Shown here: piece by piece, positions 1 to 7,373 of the stretch
Position numbering within the stretch: position 1 is the first letter of the stretch
Layout of the letters: each line of letters begins with the position of its first letter
NCBI RefSeq assembly: GCF_002443155.1
Contig: NZ_CP023667.1
Location: 1,178,001 to 1,242,000 of the forward strand
DNA: 64,000 nucleotides
Source: Alcaligenes faecalis
GTDB taxonomy: Bacteria; Pseudomonadota; Gammaproteobacteria; Burkholderiales; Burkholderiaceae_B
Direction of reading: 5' to 3'
Translations under genes and position numbers: made by a program
Notes under the pieces: model-generated
What the model saw: only the letters and a program-made list of their open reading frames with translations
Told to the model about the DNA's origin: nothing
Database searches by the model: none

Positions 1-156
1 TTCATCGTGCCGGAGAACGGCGGCAAGGATCTCTTCGCACACCACAGTGAAATTCAGGGAACCGGGTTCAAAACTTTGGAAGAGAACCAACGCGTTTCCT
101 TCATCGAAGGTGCAGGCCAGAAAGGCCCATGCGCAACTAAAATCCAAATTCTTTGA
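1..156 (+). CDS. Cold-shock protein (CspA family), 3' part only
   Basis: The frame is open from the first base of the window and ends at TGA 154-156, giving the last 51 residues of a small protein. The segment with DLFAHHSEI, then [13 protein letters not shown] and a short C-terminal beta strand is the second half of a cold-shock domain (RNP2 side). These proteins bind single-stranded RNA and DNA and act as RNA chaperones. The start and the RNP1 motif lie outside the window. A terminator follows about 45 bases downstream, so the gene is probably transcribed alone. Confidence 0.9.
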   Translation, partial: FIVPENGGKDLFAHHSEIQGTGFKTLEENQRVSFIEGAGQKGPCATKIQIL

Positions 157-198
157 TGATGGGCTTGCCTGAACAGGCAAGCACCGCGTCAAACTGAA

Positions 199-232
199 AA
201 GGCCGGACCCTTAGGGGCTCCGGCCTTTTTTT
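199..232 (+). terminator. Rho-independent terminator after the cold-shock gene
   Basis: A GC-rich stem (GGCCGGA at 201-207 pairing with TCCGGCC at 219-225, extended inside by CCC/GGG around a TTAG loop) is followed by a run of seven T. It sits between the plus-strand cold-shock gene and the convergent minus-strand kinase gene. Confidence 0.9.
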
Positions 233-283
233 GTGGCCTGGCTTGGTTTCAGCAGGTTTGGTGCAGGGAAGCAGCGGTAGCGA

Positions 284-1645
284 TTAGCTGTAGAGCGGCG
301 GTGCGTCTGTCAGGGGCACGGTCAGACGCGCTTCCAGACCGCCACTTTGACGATTCAACAGTTCCAGTGTGCCGCCATGCTGGGTGGCGATGGCATTCAC
401 AATGGATAAACCCAGTCCATATCCCGCCTGCTGCTGCGAGCCGCGCCAAAAGCGGTTCATGGCCAGATCCCGTTCGCTGTCGCTCAAGCCGGGACCGTGG
501 TCCAGGACACTGATACGCAGGTAGCCTGGTTCTCCGGCCTCAATCCGCAGGCTGATTGGCTGCTGCGCCTTGGTATAGCGCAAGGCATTGTCGATCAGGT
601 TCTGCACGGCCACTGTCAGCAGGGATTTTTCAATCTGCACCGGGCCGGGTTTGCTGCGTATATCCAGCGTGATCTGGTCGATGGTATCGCCATAAATGGC
701 TTTAAGCGCATGCAAGGCGGCATACACGGCCTCGTCCGCCTGGCTGCTTTCCTTGCTGGCGCCTTGACCGTCCAGGCGGGCCAGTTCCAGCAGTCGCTGC
801 AAAATGTTCTGTAGTTGCTGCACGCCTTGGTCCGCCTGGCTCAAGGCGGTATCCAGCGTGTTGCGCTCGCCAGGACGCTGGGCGGCCAGATGGGCAACTT
901 GAATATGGGTTTTGATGCCTGTCAGCGGGGTGCGCAGTTCGTGGGCGGCGCTATCGGTAAAGCGGCGCTCGCGCATGATGGCGGCTTGTTGGCGTTCCAG
1001 CAGTTCTTCAATGGTTTGTAGCAAAGGTTGCAGCTCAACCGGGGCTTTGACTTTGGGCAGCGGGCTATCGTCACCCGGACGGCGGCGGGACAGCAAATCC
1101 CGAATTCGTTCCAGTGGCGCCAGGCCGTGACCGATACCAATCCACAAAAGCAGCAGGCTGCCAAACAAGGCCACCACAAAGGGTAGACCGGCCGAGAGCA
1201 TGATTTCCCGTACCAGCGACTCGCGTATTTCTATGCTGTCGGCAGCGGCAATCTGGATATGGCCTTCGCGCAGGACAAAGGTGCGCCAGCGCTTGCCGCC
1301 ATGGATATGCGTGCCAAAGCCTAACGCCACTTGTGACATGTCGGGGCTGCCCGCCGTGCGGCTGACAGCCTGGATTTCCACTTCGCTGCGCACCACGCTG
1401 ATTTCACAAGCCACGCCATCGCGAGCGATGATGTCCAAAGGGCGCTCGGCCGATTGGGCCAGCTCCTGCAAGTTCGGGAATTGGGCTACCAGTCCGGCCA
1501 CCATGCGGGCCGATGCTGCCAGTCGGCTATCGAGCGCCTCACGTAAAGAGTGACGCGCATCCATCAGCATCCAAGTGGCGACCGCACTCCAGAGTACGGT
1601 CAGGGAAATGCCGATAACCAGCAGCAATCTAAGGCGTAAGCTCAT
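284..1645 (-). CDS. Sensor histidine kinase (QseC/TctE-like)
   Basis: 453 residues. There are two membrane segments (about residues 5-26 and 150-175) around a periplasmic sensor region, then a HAMP-like linker, a HisKA domain with phospho-accepting His235 in AAHELRTPLTG, and a HATPase domain ending in a G-box (YGLGLSIV). Length and layout fit the QseC/TctE/PmrB class. The gene starts 12 bases after the response-regulator stop, so the two form a pair with the regulator first. The pair is divergent from the oxidase/TsdA operon and may control it; that link rests on position only. The signal sensed cannot be told from the sequence. Confidence 0.9.
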   Translation of the reverse strand: MSLRLRLLLVIGISLTVLWSAVATWMLMDARHSLREALDSRLAASARMVAGLVAQFPNLQELAQSAERPLDIIARDGVACEISVVRSEVEIQAVSRTAGSPDMSQVALGFGTHIHGGKRWRTFVLREGHIQIAAADSIEIRESLVREIMLSAGLPFVVALFGSLLLLWIGIGHGLAPLERIRDLLSRRRPGDDSPLPKVKAPVELQPLLQTIEELLERQQAAIMRERRFTDSAAHELRTPLTGIKTHIQVAHLAAQRPGERNTLDTALSQADQGVQQLQNILQRLLELARLDGQGASKESSQADEAVYAALHALKAIYGDTIDQITLDIRSKPGPVQIEKSLLTVAVQNLIDNALRYTKAQQPISLRIEAGEPGYLRISVLDHGPGLSDSERDLAMNRFWRGSQQQAGYGLGLSIVNAIATQHGGTLELLNRQSGGLEARLTVPLTDAPPLYS

Positions 1646-1657
1646 GGCGTCACATAC

Positions 1658-2320
1658 CTAGCCGGCAGGCCCCAGTTTGTAGCCCAGGCCGCGCACGGTC
1701 TCGACAATATTGCTGCCCAGCTTGCGGCGCAAATGGTAGATGTGCACATTGATGGCATTGCTTTCCAGGTCCTGGTCGTAGCCATAAACGCTGTCGCACA
1801 GTTGTTCGGCGCTCAGGATGGTGTGGGGTTTGTTGAGCAGGGCGCGCAACAAGGACAGTTCGCGACGCGCCAGGCTGACTGGCTTGCCATCCAGCGTGAC
1901 ATGGCCGGTGGACGCACAGAAGCTGAGCCGTCCATATTCAATGCAATCGGTTTCATGACCGGCCACGCGTCGTGTCAAGACATGCAGACGTGCCAGCAGT
2001 TCGTCCAGGTCAAATGGTTTGATGACGTAGTCATCGCCCCCGCCCAGCAGCCCTTCGACCCGGTGATGCAGGGCGTCGCGGGCCGTCAAAATCAGTATGG
2101 GCAATTTGCGGCCTTGTTCACGCCAGCGACGCAGCAGCGTCAGCCCGTCCTGATCGGGCAAACCCAGATCCAGAATACAGACATCAAAGTGCGAAGACAG
2201 CAAGGCTGTGTCGGCCAGGCTGGCCGTGCCCACGTGGTCTACGGTGAGCCCATGCAGTCGCAAGCCCGCCACAATTCCGCTGGCGACAAGCGCATCATCT
2301 TCAACAAGTAAAACGTGCAT
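1658..2320 (-). CDS. OmpR-family response regulator (QseB/TctD-like)
   Basis: 220 residues: a receiver domain with acidic pocket EDD (7-9), phospho-acceptor Asp51 in ILDLGLPDQDG and Lys in YVIKPFD, then an OmpR-type winged helix ending in VRGLGYKLG. I chose the ATG at 2320 over an in-frame start 36 bases upstream because an AGGGGGGAGA ribosome-binding sequence lies just before it and MHVLLVEDD is the normal receiver start. It is the partner of the kinase at 284-1645 and is divergent from the cytochrome operon. Confidence 0.92.
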   Translation of the reverse strand: MHVLLVEDDALVASGIVAGLRLHGLTVDHVGTASLADTALLSSHFDVCILDLGLPDQDGLTLLRRWREQGRKLPILILTARDALHHRVEGLLGGGDDYVIKPFDLDELLARLHVLTRRVAGHETDCIEYGRLSFCASTGHVTLDGKPVSLARRELSLLRALLNKPHTILSAEQLCDSVYGYDQDLESNAINVHIYHLRRKLGSNIVETVRGLGYKLGPAG

Positions 2321-2572
2321 TCTCCCCCCTGTAGCGAATGCGGCGTGTGCAGGCAAAGCCTGATGTTCATTACGTTTCGGCGTTCATGTTAGCAGTCTTG
2401 AGGGCAGGGGCGAGAGGGAAAGTTCTCTTAATTTGGCCTTAATCCTGATCCTCTACTGTGATGTAGATTGCATTGCATTTGTATCTCGGTACTTACTTTT
2501 TTAATAAAACCGGCTTGGGCAATGACGTTTCTCTAGGCTTAGCCGCATGACAGATATCGGGCATTTACTCAC
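2321..2572. promoter_or_regulatory. Divergent promoter region, two-component pair / oxidase operon
   Basis: 252 noncoding bases separate the regulator start from the first oxidase gene. The middle is AT-rich (a T-run followed by AATAAAA near 2497-2507), as expected for promoters. I see no convincing FNR box (TTGAT-N4-ATCAA), and the oxidase start at 2573 has only a weak Shine-Dalgarno sequence. Confidence 0.4.
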
Positions 2573-4168
2573 ATGACTCCTATATTAGGAATATTACTGG
2601 CGACCAGTTTTGTCGCCTCTTTGGTGGCACTGGGCATTCTTGTCTGGGCCGTAGCAAACAAGCTGATTTTCGTTGGGAAGAACGAAGCCGAGACCATCTT
2701 CATGAAAGGTGAGCTCGGGCAGCCGGATGACAGTGCTTCCTTTGGGGGGGAGAACGAAGCACAGACGCATCGCTTTGACGTTTTACGTGCGGGCATTGAC
2801 CGCAGTGGTCGGGGGCCGGTGCTGCTTCTGGTCACGGTCGGGATTACCTGGCTGCTGATTGGTTCGGTGTTTGGCGTGATGGCCTCGCTGAAACTGCACT
2901 GGCCGGATTGGCTGGCCGACGTGGCCCAAGTGACCTTTGGTCGTGCGCGTACCTTGCACCTGAACATCGTGGCCTATGGCTGGCTGTCGGTGACCGGGAT
3001 TGGCGTGGCCCTGTGGCTGTTGCCGCGTATTTTTCATACGCCGTTGCGCCGCCCCAATATGGTGTATTTTGGCGCCGCGCTGTGGACCCTGGGGGTATTG
3101 GGCGGCACGATTGCCGTGGCCAATGGCTGGTCTGACGGCATCGAGTGGCTGGAATTTCCCTGGCAGATCGACATTCTGCTGGCTGTGGGTGGCTTTTTCC
3201 TGGCCTGGCCTGCGATTGAAACTGCAGCGAACCGCAAGTCGCGTCATATCTACGTGTCGGGCTGGTACTTCCTGGCCGGCATGGTCTGGTTTCCCTTCCT
3301 GTTCCTGGTGTCCAACATCCCTGGCCTGCACATCGGTGCCCAGCAAGCAACTGTGAACTGGTGGTTTGCTCACAACGTGCTGGGGTTGTGGCTGACGCCG
3401 ATGGGGGTGGGTGCGGCTTACTACATCATCCCCAAAATCATCGGCAAGCCCGTGTATTCCTATAACGTGTCCTTGCTGGGTTTCTGGAGTCTGGCGCTGT
3501 TTTACAGCCAGGTCGGTATTCACCACTTGATGGGTGGCCCGGTGCCAACCTGGGCCGTGACCTTGTCCGTGGTGCACAGCATCATGATGTTTGTCCCGGT
3601 AATTGCCGTGGCGATTAACCAGCACGTAACCGTTGCGCAGAACCTGTGGGCCTTCAAGCAATCCATGGCCCTGCGTTTCGTCTGGATTGGCGCGCTGATG
3701 TACACCTTGTCCTCCTTCCAGGGTTCGCTGGAAGCGATCCGCTCGGTGAACTCGGTGACGCACTTTACGCATTACACCGTCGGTCACGCTCACCTGGGCG
3801 CCTACGGCTTTGTGTCCATGGTGATGTTCGGCACGCTGTATTACATGATGCCGCACATTCTGGGACGTCGCTGGCCTTTCCCGGCTCTGATCAAAACCCA
3901 TTTCTGGTTGGTGACCGCAGGCTTCACGATCTACGTGCTGGCTCTGAGCATTGCCGGTGTGGTGCAGGGTATGGGCTTGATGGACCCAGGTTCAAGTTTT
4001 GGCGAGATCACTCGCAAGATGGTTCCGTATCTGGAAGCCCGCTCCATTGGCGGCACCATGATGACCTTGGGCCACTTTGTCTTTGCGGCTCACTTTGCCT
4101 TGCTCTTGCTGCGCAAAGGTTCCGCTGTTAATGCGACTCCTACACTTGCTCGGGCAGATGCGTCATGA
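2573..4168 (+). CDS. CcoN-like haem-copper oxidase subunit I (cbb3 type)
   Basis: 531 residues, a polytopic membrane protein of the haem-copper oxidase superfamily, C family. Recognisable segments are LHLNIVAYGWLS (low-spin haem ligand region), NWWFAHNVLG (CuB histidine), the Tyr and paired His of LALFYSQVGIHHLMGGPVP, and the haem histidines in HFTHYTVGHAHLGAYG. It should reduce O2 with cytochrome c electrons and pump protons. It is longer than usual CcoN (about 475 residues) because of an N-terminal extension with an extra membrane helix (about 5-30) and a polar linker. The next gene overlaps by four bases. No ccoP, ccoQ, ccoG, ccoI or ccoS lies nearby, so this is not the standard cbb3 locus. 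Confidence 0.88.
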   Translation: MTPILGILLATSFVASLVALGILVWAVANKLIFVGKNEAETIFMKGELGQPDDSASFGGENEAQTHRFDVLRAGIDRSGRGPVLLLVTVGITWLLIGSVFGVMASLKLHWPDWLADVAQVTFGRARTLHLNIVAYGWLSVTGIGVALWLLPRIFHTPLRRPNMVYFGAALWTLGVLGGTIAVANGWSDGIEWLEFPWQIDILLAVGGFFLAWPAIETAANRKSRHIYVSGWYFLAGMVWFPFLFLVSNIPGLHIGAQQATVNWWFAHNVLGLWLTPMGVGAAYYIIPKIIGKPVYSYNVSLLGFWSLALFYSQVGIHHLMGGPVPTWAVTLSVVHSIMMFVPVIAVAINQHVTVAQNLWAFKQSMALRFVWIGALMYTLSSFQGSLEAIRSVNSVTHFTHYTVGHAHLGAYGFVSMVMFGTLYYMMPHILGRRWPFPALIKTHFWLVTAGFTIYVLALSIAGVVQGMGLMDPGSSFGEITRKMVPYLEARSIGGTMMTLGHFVFAAHFALLLLRKGSAVNATPTLARADAS

Positions 4169-4815
4169 ATCGACTCTTACCTTTACTGATCGGGGCCATT
4201 GGCGTGTTGCTGCTGGCCACCTTGATGCTGGTGATTTTGCCAGCCTGGCAACTGCGTACTTCGGAACCGCCGGAGCAGTTGCAACCTTATACCGCCCAGC
4301 AATTGCTGGGACGTGACGAGTACGTGGCCAATGGCTGTTTGTACTGTCACAGCCAGCAGCCACGCGCCACCGGTCAAACCCTGTTTGATACGGCACGTGG
4401 CTGGGGCCGTGCGTCCACACCGGGCGATTACTTTTACGATTCGCCCCACCTGCTGGGCACCATGCGTACCGGTCCGGACCTGTTCAACGTGGGGGCACGC
4501 ATGAAAAGCCGTGACTGGCATTTGACCCATCTGTATCAGCCCCGTGCGATTTTTGACTGGAGCCTGATGCCGTCCTATCCCTATATGTTCGAGCTGAAAG
4601 ACCAGGTTTCCGAAGGTGACGTGGTGGTGCGTTTGCCGGAATCCCTGCAGCCTGCGGGCAAGCATGTGGTCGCCCGCAAGGAAGCGCTGGATTTGGTGGA
4701 GTACCTGCTGGCTCTGGATCGCACCTACGCGACCAGCGCGCAGGAACTGGATAAACGTGACCGTGGCTACGATCGTCGCCCCGCTGAAGCCTCGACGGAT
4801 TCGGGCGCTAAATAG
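4165..4815 (+). CDS. CcoO-like monohaem cytochrome c subunit
   Basis: 216 residues. An N-terminal membrane anchor (about 5-27) precedes a periplasmic cytochrome with one c-haem site, CLYCH at residues 58-62, in the context GRDEYVANGCLYCHSQQPR typical of CcoO. GPDLFNVGAR and the Met in DWSLMPSYP fit the CcoO fold and its axial ligand. The ATG overlaps the end of the CcoN-like gene (ATGA), suggesting translational coupling. It should carry electrons to the haem-copper subunit. Confidence 0.9.
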   Translation: MNRLLPLLIGAIGVLLLATLMLVILPAWQLRTSEPPEQLQPYTAQQLLGRDEYVANGCLYCHSQQPRATGQTLFDTARGWGRASTPGDYFYDSPHLLGTMRTGPDLFNVGARMKSRDWHLTHLYQPRAIFDWSLMPSYPYMFELKDQVSEGDVVVRLPESLQPAGKHVVARKEALDLVEYLLALDRTYATSAQELDKRDRGYDRRPAEASTDSGAK

Positions 4816-4823
4816 GACAAGTC

Positions 4824-5639
4824 ATGACAATGGAAAAAGTTTCTAGTTCGCCCCAGGTCGAGAACATCGACCCTACCTTCGAGCCATGGGAGCCGCCGCG
4901 CCCCATTCCGATTTTCCTGTTGGCGGTGCTGTTCGCCTTGGCCCTGGCTGGGGTAGGTTTGTACCTGCACGATCTGGCGCCACACGCGGCACCGGACGAG
5001 CCTACGGCTCCTGTTCTTGCCTCCAGTGTGGGTGGCACGCCTGTGGCACCTGTGATTCCTGCCTTGAAGGATGCGCCGGTGCTGGTGCATTCCGGGCAGG
5101 GCAGTGTGTGGAGCTGTGCTTCCTGCCACGGCGAGGCAGGTGAAGGTGCTGGCATCACTCCCCGTCTGGCCGGTATGCCCGAAGCGTATCTGCTCAAGCA
5201 GCTGGAGGATTTTGCCAAAGGAACACGCCTGAACGAGTCCATGCAGTATGTGGCTCGTGGCATGAAGCCGGACGATATGAAGGAGCTGGCTACCTACTAC
5301 GCCAAGCTGCCTGCTCCCGCCATTAATGTGCCCAGCTCGGAAGCGAACCTGGCCCGTGGCGAAGCTCTGTTCCATAAAGGGGACTGGAAGCAGAACGTGC
5401 CCGCATGTATCAGCTGCCACGGCAGTCAGGGTGAGGGTGTGGGGGCGTCCTTCCCGCCTTTGGCCGCGCAGCAGGCCGAGTACTTGTTCAGCCAGCTGTC
5501 GGCCTGGAAAGGTGGCCATCGTCACAACTCGCCGCAAAGCCTGATGGATGACATTGCATCGCGCTTGTCCTACGAGGACCTGTATGCGGTTTCCTACTAC
5601 GCCGCCTCGCTGCCAGCCAATGGCAAGCAGGCGAAATAA
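4824..5639 (+). CDS. Membrane-anchored dihaem cytochrome c (cytochrome c4-like; TsdB or CcoP role)
   Basis: 271 residues. One N-terminal membrane helix (about 28-47) is followed by two homologous cytochrome domains with CASCH at 98-102 and CISCH at 195-199. Each has the c4-type pattern GxGxxxPRLAG or PPLAAQQAEYL and a downstream Met. It starts eight bases after the CcoO-like gene and 21 bases before the TsdA-like gene. A c4-type dihaem protein (TsdB) is a known electron acceptor of TsdA in some bacteria, while in canonical cbb3 this position is held by dihaem CcoP. Both roles fit; the c4-like layout makes me favour an electron shuttle between the TsdA-like enzyme and the oxidase. Confidence 0.85.
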   Translation: MTMEKVSSSPQVENIDPTFEPWEPPRPIPIFLLAVLFALALAGVGLYLHDLAPHAAPDEPTAPVLASSVGGTPVAPVIPALKDAPVLVHSGQGSVWSCASCHGEAGEGAGITPRLAGMPEAYLLKQLEDFAKGTRLNESMQYVARGMKPDDMKELATYYAKLPAPAINVPSSEANLARGEALFHKGDWKQNVPACISCHGSQGEGVGASFPPLAAQQAEYLFSQLSAWKGGHRHNSPQSLMDDIASRLSYEDLYAVSYYAASLPANGKQAK

Positions 5640-5660
5640 GATCAGAACAGAGAGCTTTTT

Positions 5661-6749
5661 ATGAAAGACACTCAAAACAATGGTCGCAGCAAACCCGCCA
5701 TGTCGGGTGGACGCAGACTGGCCTGGGGGGCCGGTATTGGTGTGCTGCTCTTTGCAATTGGCTACGGCATGAACGCCAAGGGCTGGTTGTCCTTTTCCCT
5801 GGGCTCGCCAGACAATGGCACGACTCAGCTGGGCGAGGCTACGTATAGCCGTGAAGCGATGGAAGCCGGTCGCAAGGCGCAGAGCAAGGACAAGCACTCG
5901 GTCACGGCCGGCATGCCTGTGGGGGCGGATGGCTACTATGTGCCGCCACCAGAGAGCAGCATCCCGGATACGCCGTATGGCGAGGCGGTTCGTCGCGGTC
6001 AAAAGATTTTTATGGAAACCTCGACCACGGTGTCCGATCACGTGGGTAATACCCTGGCTTGTGTGAACTGTCACCTGGACGGTGGGCGTCGTGAGCATTC
6101 CGCACCTATGTGGGGGGCGTATGTCAGCTATCCGGCTTATCGTTCCAAGACCAAGGCGATCAGCACGCTGGAAGATCGCATTATTGGCTGTTTTACCTAT
6201 TCCATGAATGCGCAGGCTTCGTCCTCGGGCGTTGCACCGCCCGCTGGCAGCGATGTGTATCGTGACCTGATGACCTATATGTACTGGATGTCCGATGGGG
6301 CGCCCACGGGTCAGAAGTTGCCAGGTGCCGGCTTTCCCAAGGTTAAAAAGACCGAGCTGGGTTATGACGTAGCACGCGGTAAAGAGGTCTACACCAACAA
6401 CTGTGTGTTGTGTCACGCGGTGGATGGTCAGGGGCAGAAGGATGCCGAAAGTGGTGTGGTGTTCCCGCCCTTATGGGGCCCCAACTCTTATAACTGGGGT
6501 GCCGGGATGGCTCGTATTGATACGGCTGCCGGTTTCATCAAGGCCAACATGCCTTTGGGCAAACCGTTCTCCCTGTCCGATCAGGATGCCTGGGACGTAG
6601 CGGCGTATATCAACAGTCATGAGCGTCCCAAGGATGCTCGTCAGAAGGGGACGGTTGAGCAAGCTCGTGTGGAGTTCCACGATGGCGAGGAAAGTTACTA
6701 CGGTAAGGAAGTGAACGGCGTGATTCTGGGTGGAGGCGTGGAGAAGTAA
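5661..6749 (+). CDS. tsdA: TsdA-like thiosulfate dehydrogenase (dihaem cytochrome c), membrane-anchored
   Basis: 362 residues with a single membrane helix (about 18-38) and two c-haem sites, CVNCH (134-138) and CVLCH (248-252). Between them LEDRIIGCFTYSMN places Cys177 where TsdA enzymes have the cysteine that ligates the catalytic haem. After the second haem, FPPLWGPNSYNWGAGM and a segment with GFIKANMPLG and SDQDAWDVAAYI are TsdA hallmarks. TsdA couples two thiosulfates to tetrathionate, releasing two electrons. The usual Arg after the Cys (CFxRSM) is Tyr here, and the membrane anchor is unusual because well-studied TsdA proteins are soluble periplasmic. Fourth gene of the oxidase operon. 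A related dihaem dehydrogenase with another substrate remains possible. Confidence 0.82.
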   Translation: MKDTQNNGRSKPAMSGGRRLAWGAGIGVLLFAIGYGMNAKGWLSFSLGSPDNGTTQLGEATYSREAMEAGRKAQSKDKHSVTAGMPVGADGYYVPPPESSIPDTPYGEAVRRGQKIFMETSTTVSDHVGNTLACVNCHLDGGRREHSAPMWGAYVSYPAYRSKTKAISTLEDRIIGCFTYSMNAQASSSGVAPPAGSDVYRDLMTYMYWMSDGAPTGQKLPGAGFPKVKKTELGYDVARGKEVYTNNCVLCHAVDGQGQKDAESGVVFPPLWGPNSYNWGAGMARIDTAAGFIKANMPLGKPFSLSDQDAWDVAAYINSHERPKDARQKGTVEQARVEFHDGEESYYGKEVNGVILGGGVEK

Positions 6750-6784
6750 GCCTTTGGCCTGGTTGCCGTTTGTTTGAAGATGAG

Positions 6785-6826
6785 ACCGCCTCAGTTTCTT
6801 TTGGGAACTGAGGCGGTTTTGTTTTG
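6785..6826 (+). terminator. Terminator of the oxidase-TsdA operon
   Basis: A perfect 12-base stem (ACCGCCTCAGTT at 6785-6796, AACTGAGGCGGT at 6806-6817) is followed by TTTGTTTT, 36 bases after the tsdA-like stop codon. Confidence 0.92.
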
Positions 6827-6828
6827 GG

Positions 6829-6870
6829 CTTCTTCTTCTTCTTCTTCTTCTTCTTCTTCTTCTTCTTCTT
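6829..6870. repeat. Trinucleotide microsatellite, (CTT)14
   Basis: Fourteen uninterrupted CTT units lie immediately downstream of the operon terminator. The tract can be read as poly-Phe, poly-Glu or poly-Arg in different frames, but no frame across it has a ribosome-binding site or recognisable protein. I treat it as intergenic. The following bases, to 6976, hold nothing I recognise. Confidence 0.95.
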
Positions 6871-6976
6871 CGGTTTCCTGAGCGTTGGGGAGTGGCGCTG
6901 CTTGTGTGCAGAGCAGGAGGTTTGTGAGACAAGGAGCGCAGAGAGCCTGCATGTTTGGATAGTGCTTCGTGAAAAC

Positions 6977-7093
6977 GCCGGTCTGGGCCGGGGGGCCGTC
7001 CTCCGGGCTTGGCTCCTTGCCGGTGCTGCGCACCGGTGCCCTTGTCAGGCTTGCTATTCGGGCGCATCCTGAACTCGCGAAAGTGCCTTGTCC
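6977..7093. repeat. Palindromic repeat element, left half (split by the insertion sequence)
   Basis: Its outer 27 bases (6977-7003) are a perfect inverted match of 8579-8605, and its inner end GTGCCTTGTCC (7083-7093) is the perfect inverse of 8491-8501. A further arm around GGCTTGCTATTCGGG reappears inverted near 8536-8550. A small side hairpin, CCGGTG-ctgcg-CACCGG, lies near 7020-7036. Joined to 8488-8605 it makes one ~235-base cruciform-forming element similar to the intact copy at 9113-9341. Confidence 0.88.
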
Positions 7094-7100
7094 CCCGTAC

Positions 7101-7112
7101 ATGGACGCCCCT
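7101..7112 (+). repeat. Left subterminal inverted repeat of the insertion sequence
   Basis: ATGGACGCCCCT, a perfect inverse of 8473-8484, seven bases inside the inferred left end. Confidence 0.88.
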
Positions 7113-7373
7113 GTTTTGCCAAGCACTCACTTCATGTTGGACAGTGGGTCGAGATTGCACCCGTACATCCGGACTTGATTGCCGCGTCAGCGGCGGTCCC
7201 TGATGGGTTCTGCTGGTTGGTGCCTCAATCGGACAAGCGCACTGCTTAGTGCCTGGGGGACATCGGGTTTAACCAACCACGGTCTGACCTATCTTGCCAT
7301 CATGTCGTGTTTGCCTGAGCAATCGGGAGAAGGGTTAATAGTGGCTTTTAAGGGGAAGCTCAGTCCAGCCTGA
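7113..7373 (-). ncRNA. Candidate bridge/seek RNA region of the insertion sequence
   Basis: 261 noncoding bases lie between the left inverted repeat and the transposase stop codon, downstream of the transposase gene, where IS1111-group elements encode their guide RNA. The region repeats sequence from the element end and from its target: CCCGTACAT at 7160-7168 equals the left IS end 7094-7102; ATCGGACAAG at 7228-7237 matches the right target flank ATTGGACAAG (8488-8497) with one difference that an RNA could bridge by G-T wobble; GTGCCT at 7249-7254 matches the left flank start. The two target matches lie around a GCACT-gctt-AGTGC hairpin. Exact ends and structure of the RNA are not determined. 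Confidence 0.5.

Noticed and set aside
4767..6416. A 549-codon minus-strand open frame
   Set aside because: It runs antisense through two clear cytochrome genes and matches no family.
6791..7126. Open frames with poly-Glu, poly-Phe or poly-Arg across the CTT tract
   Set aside because: They arise only from the trinucleotide tract; no start signal or homology, and one runs into the split palindromic repeat.
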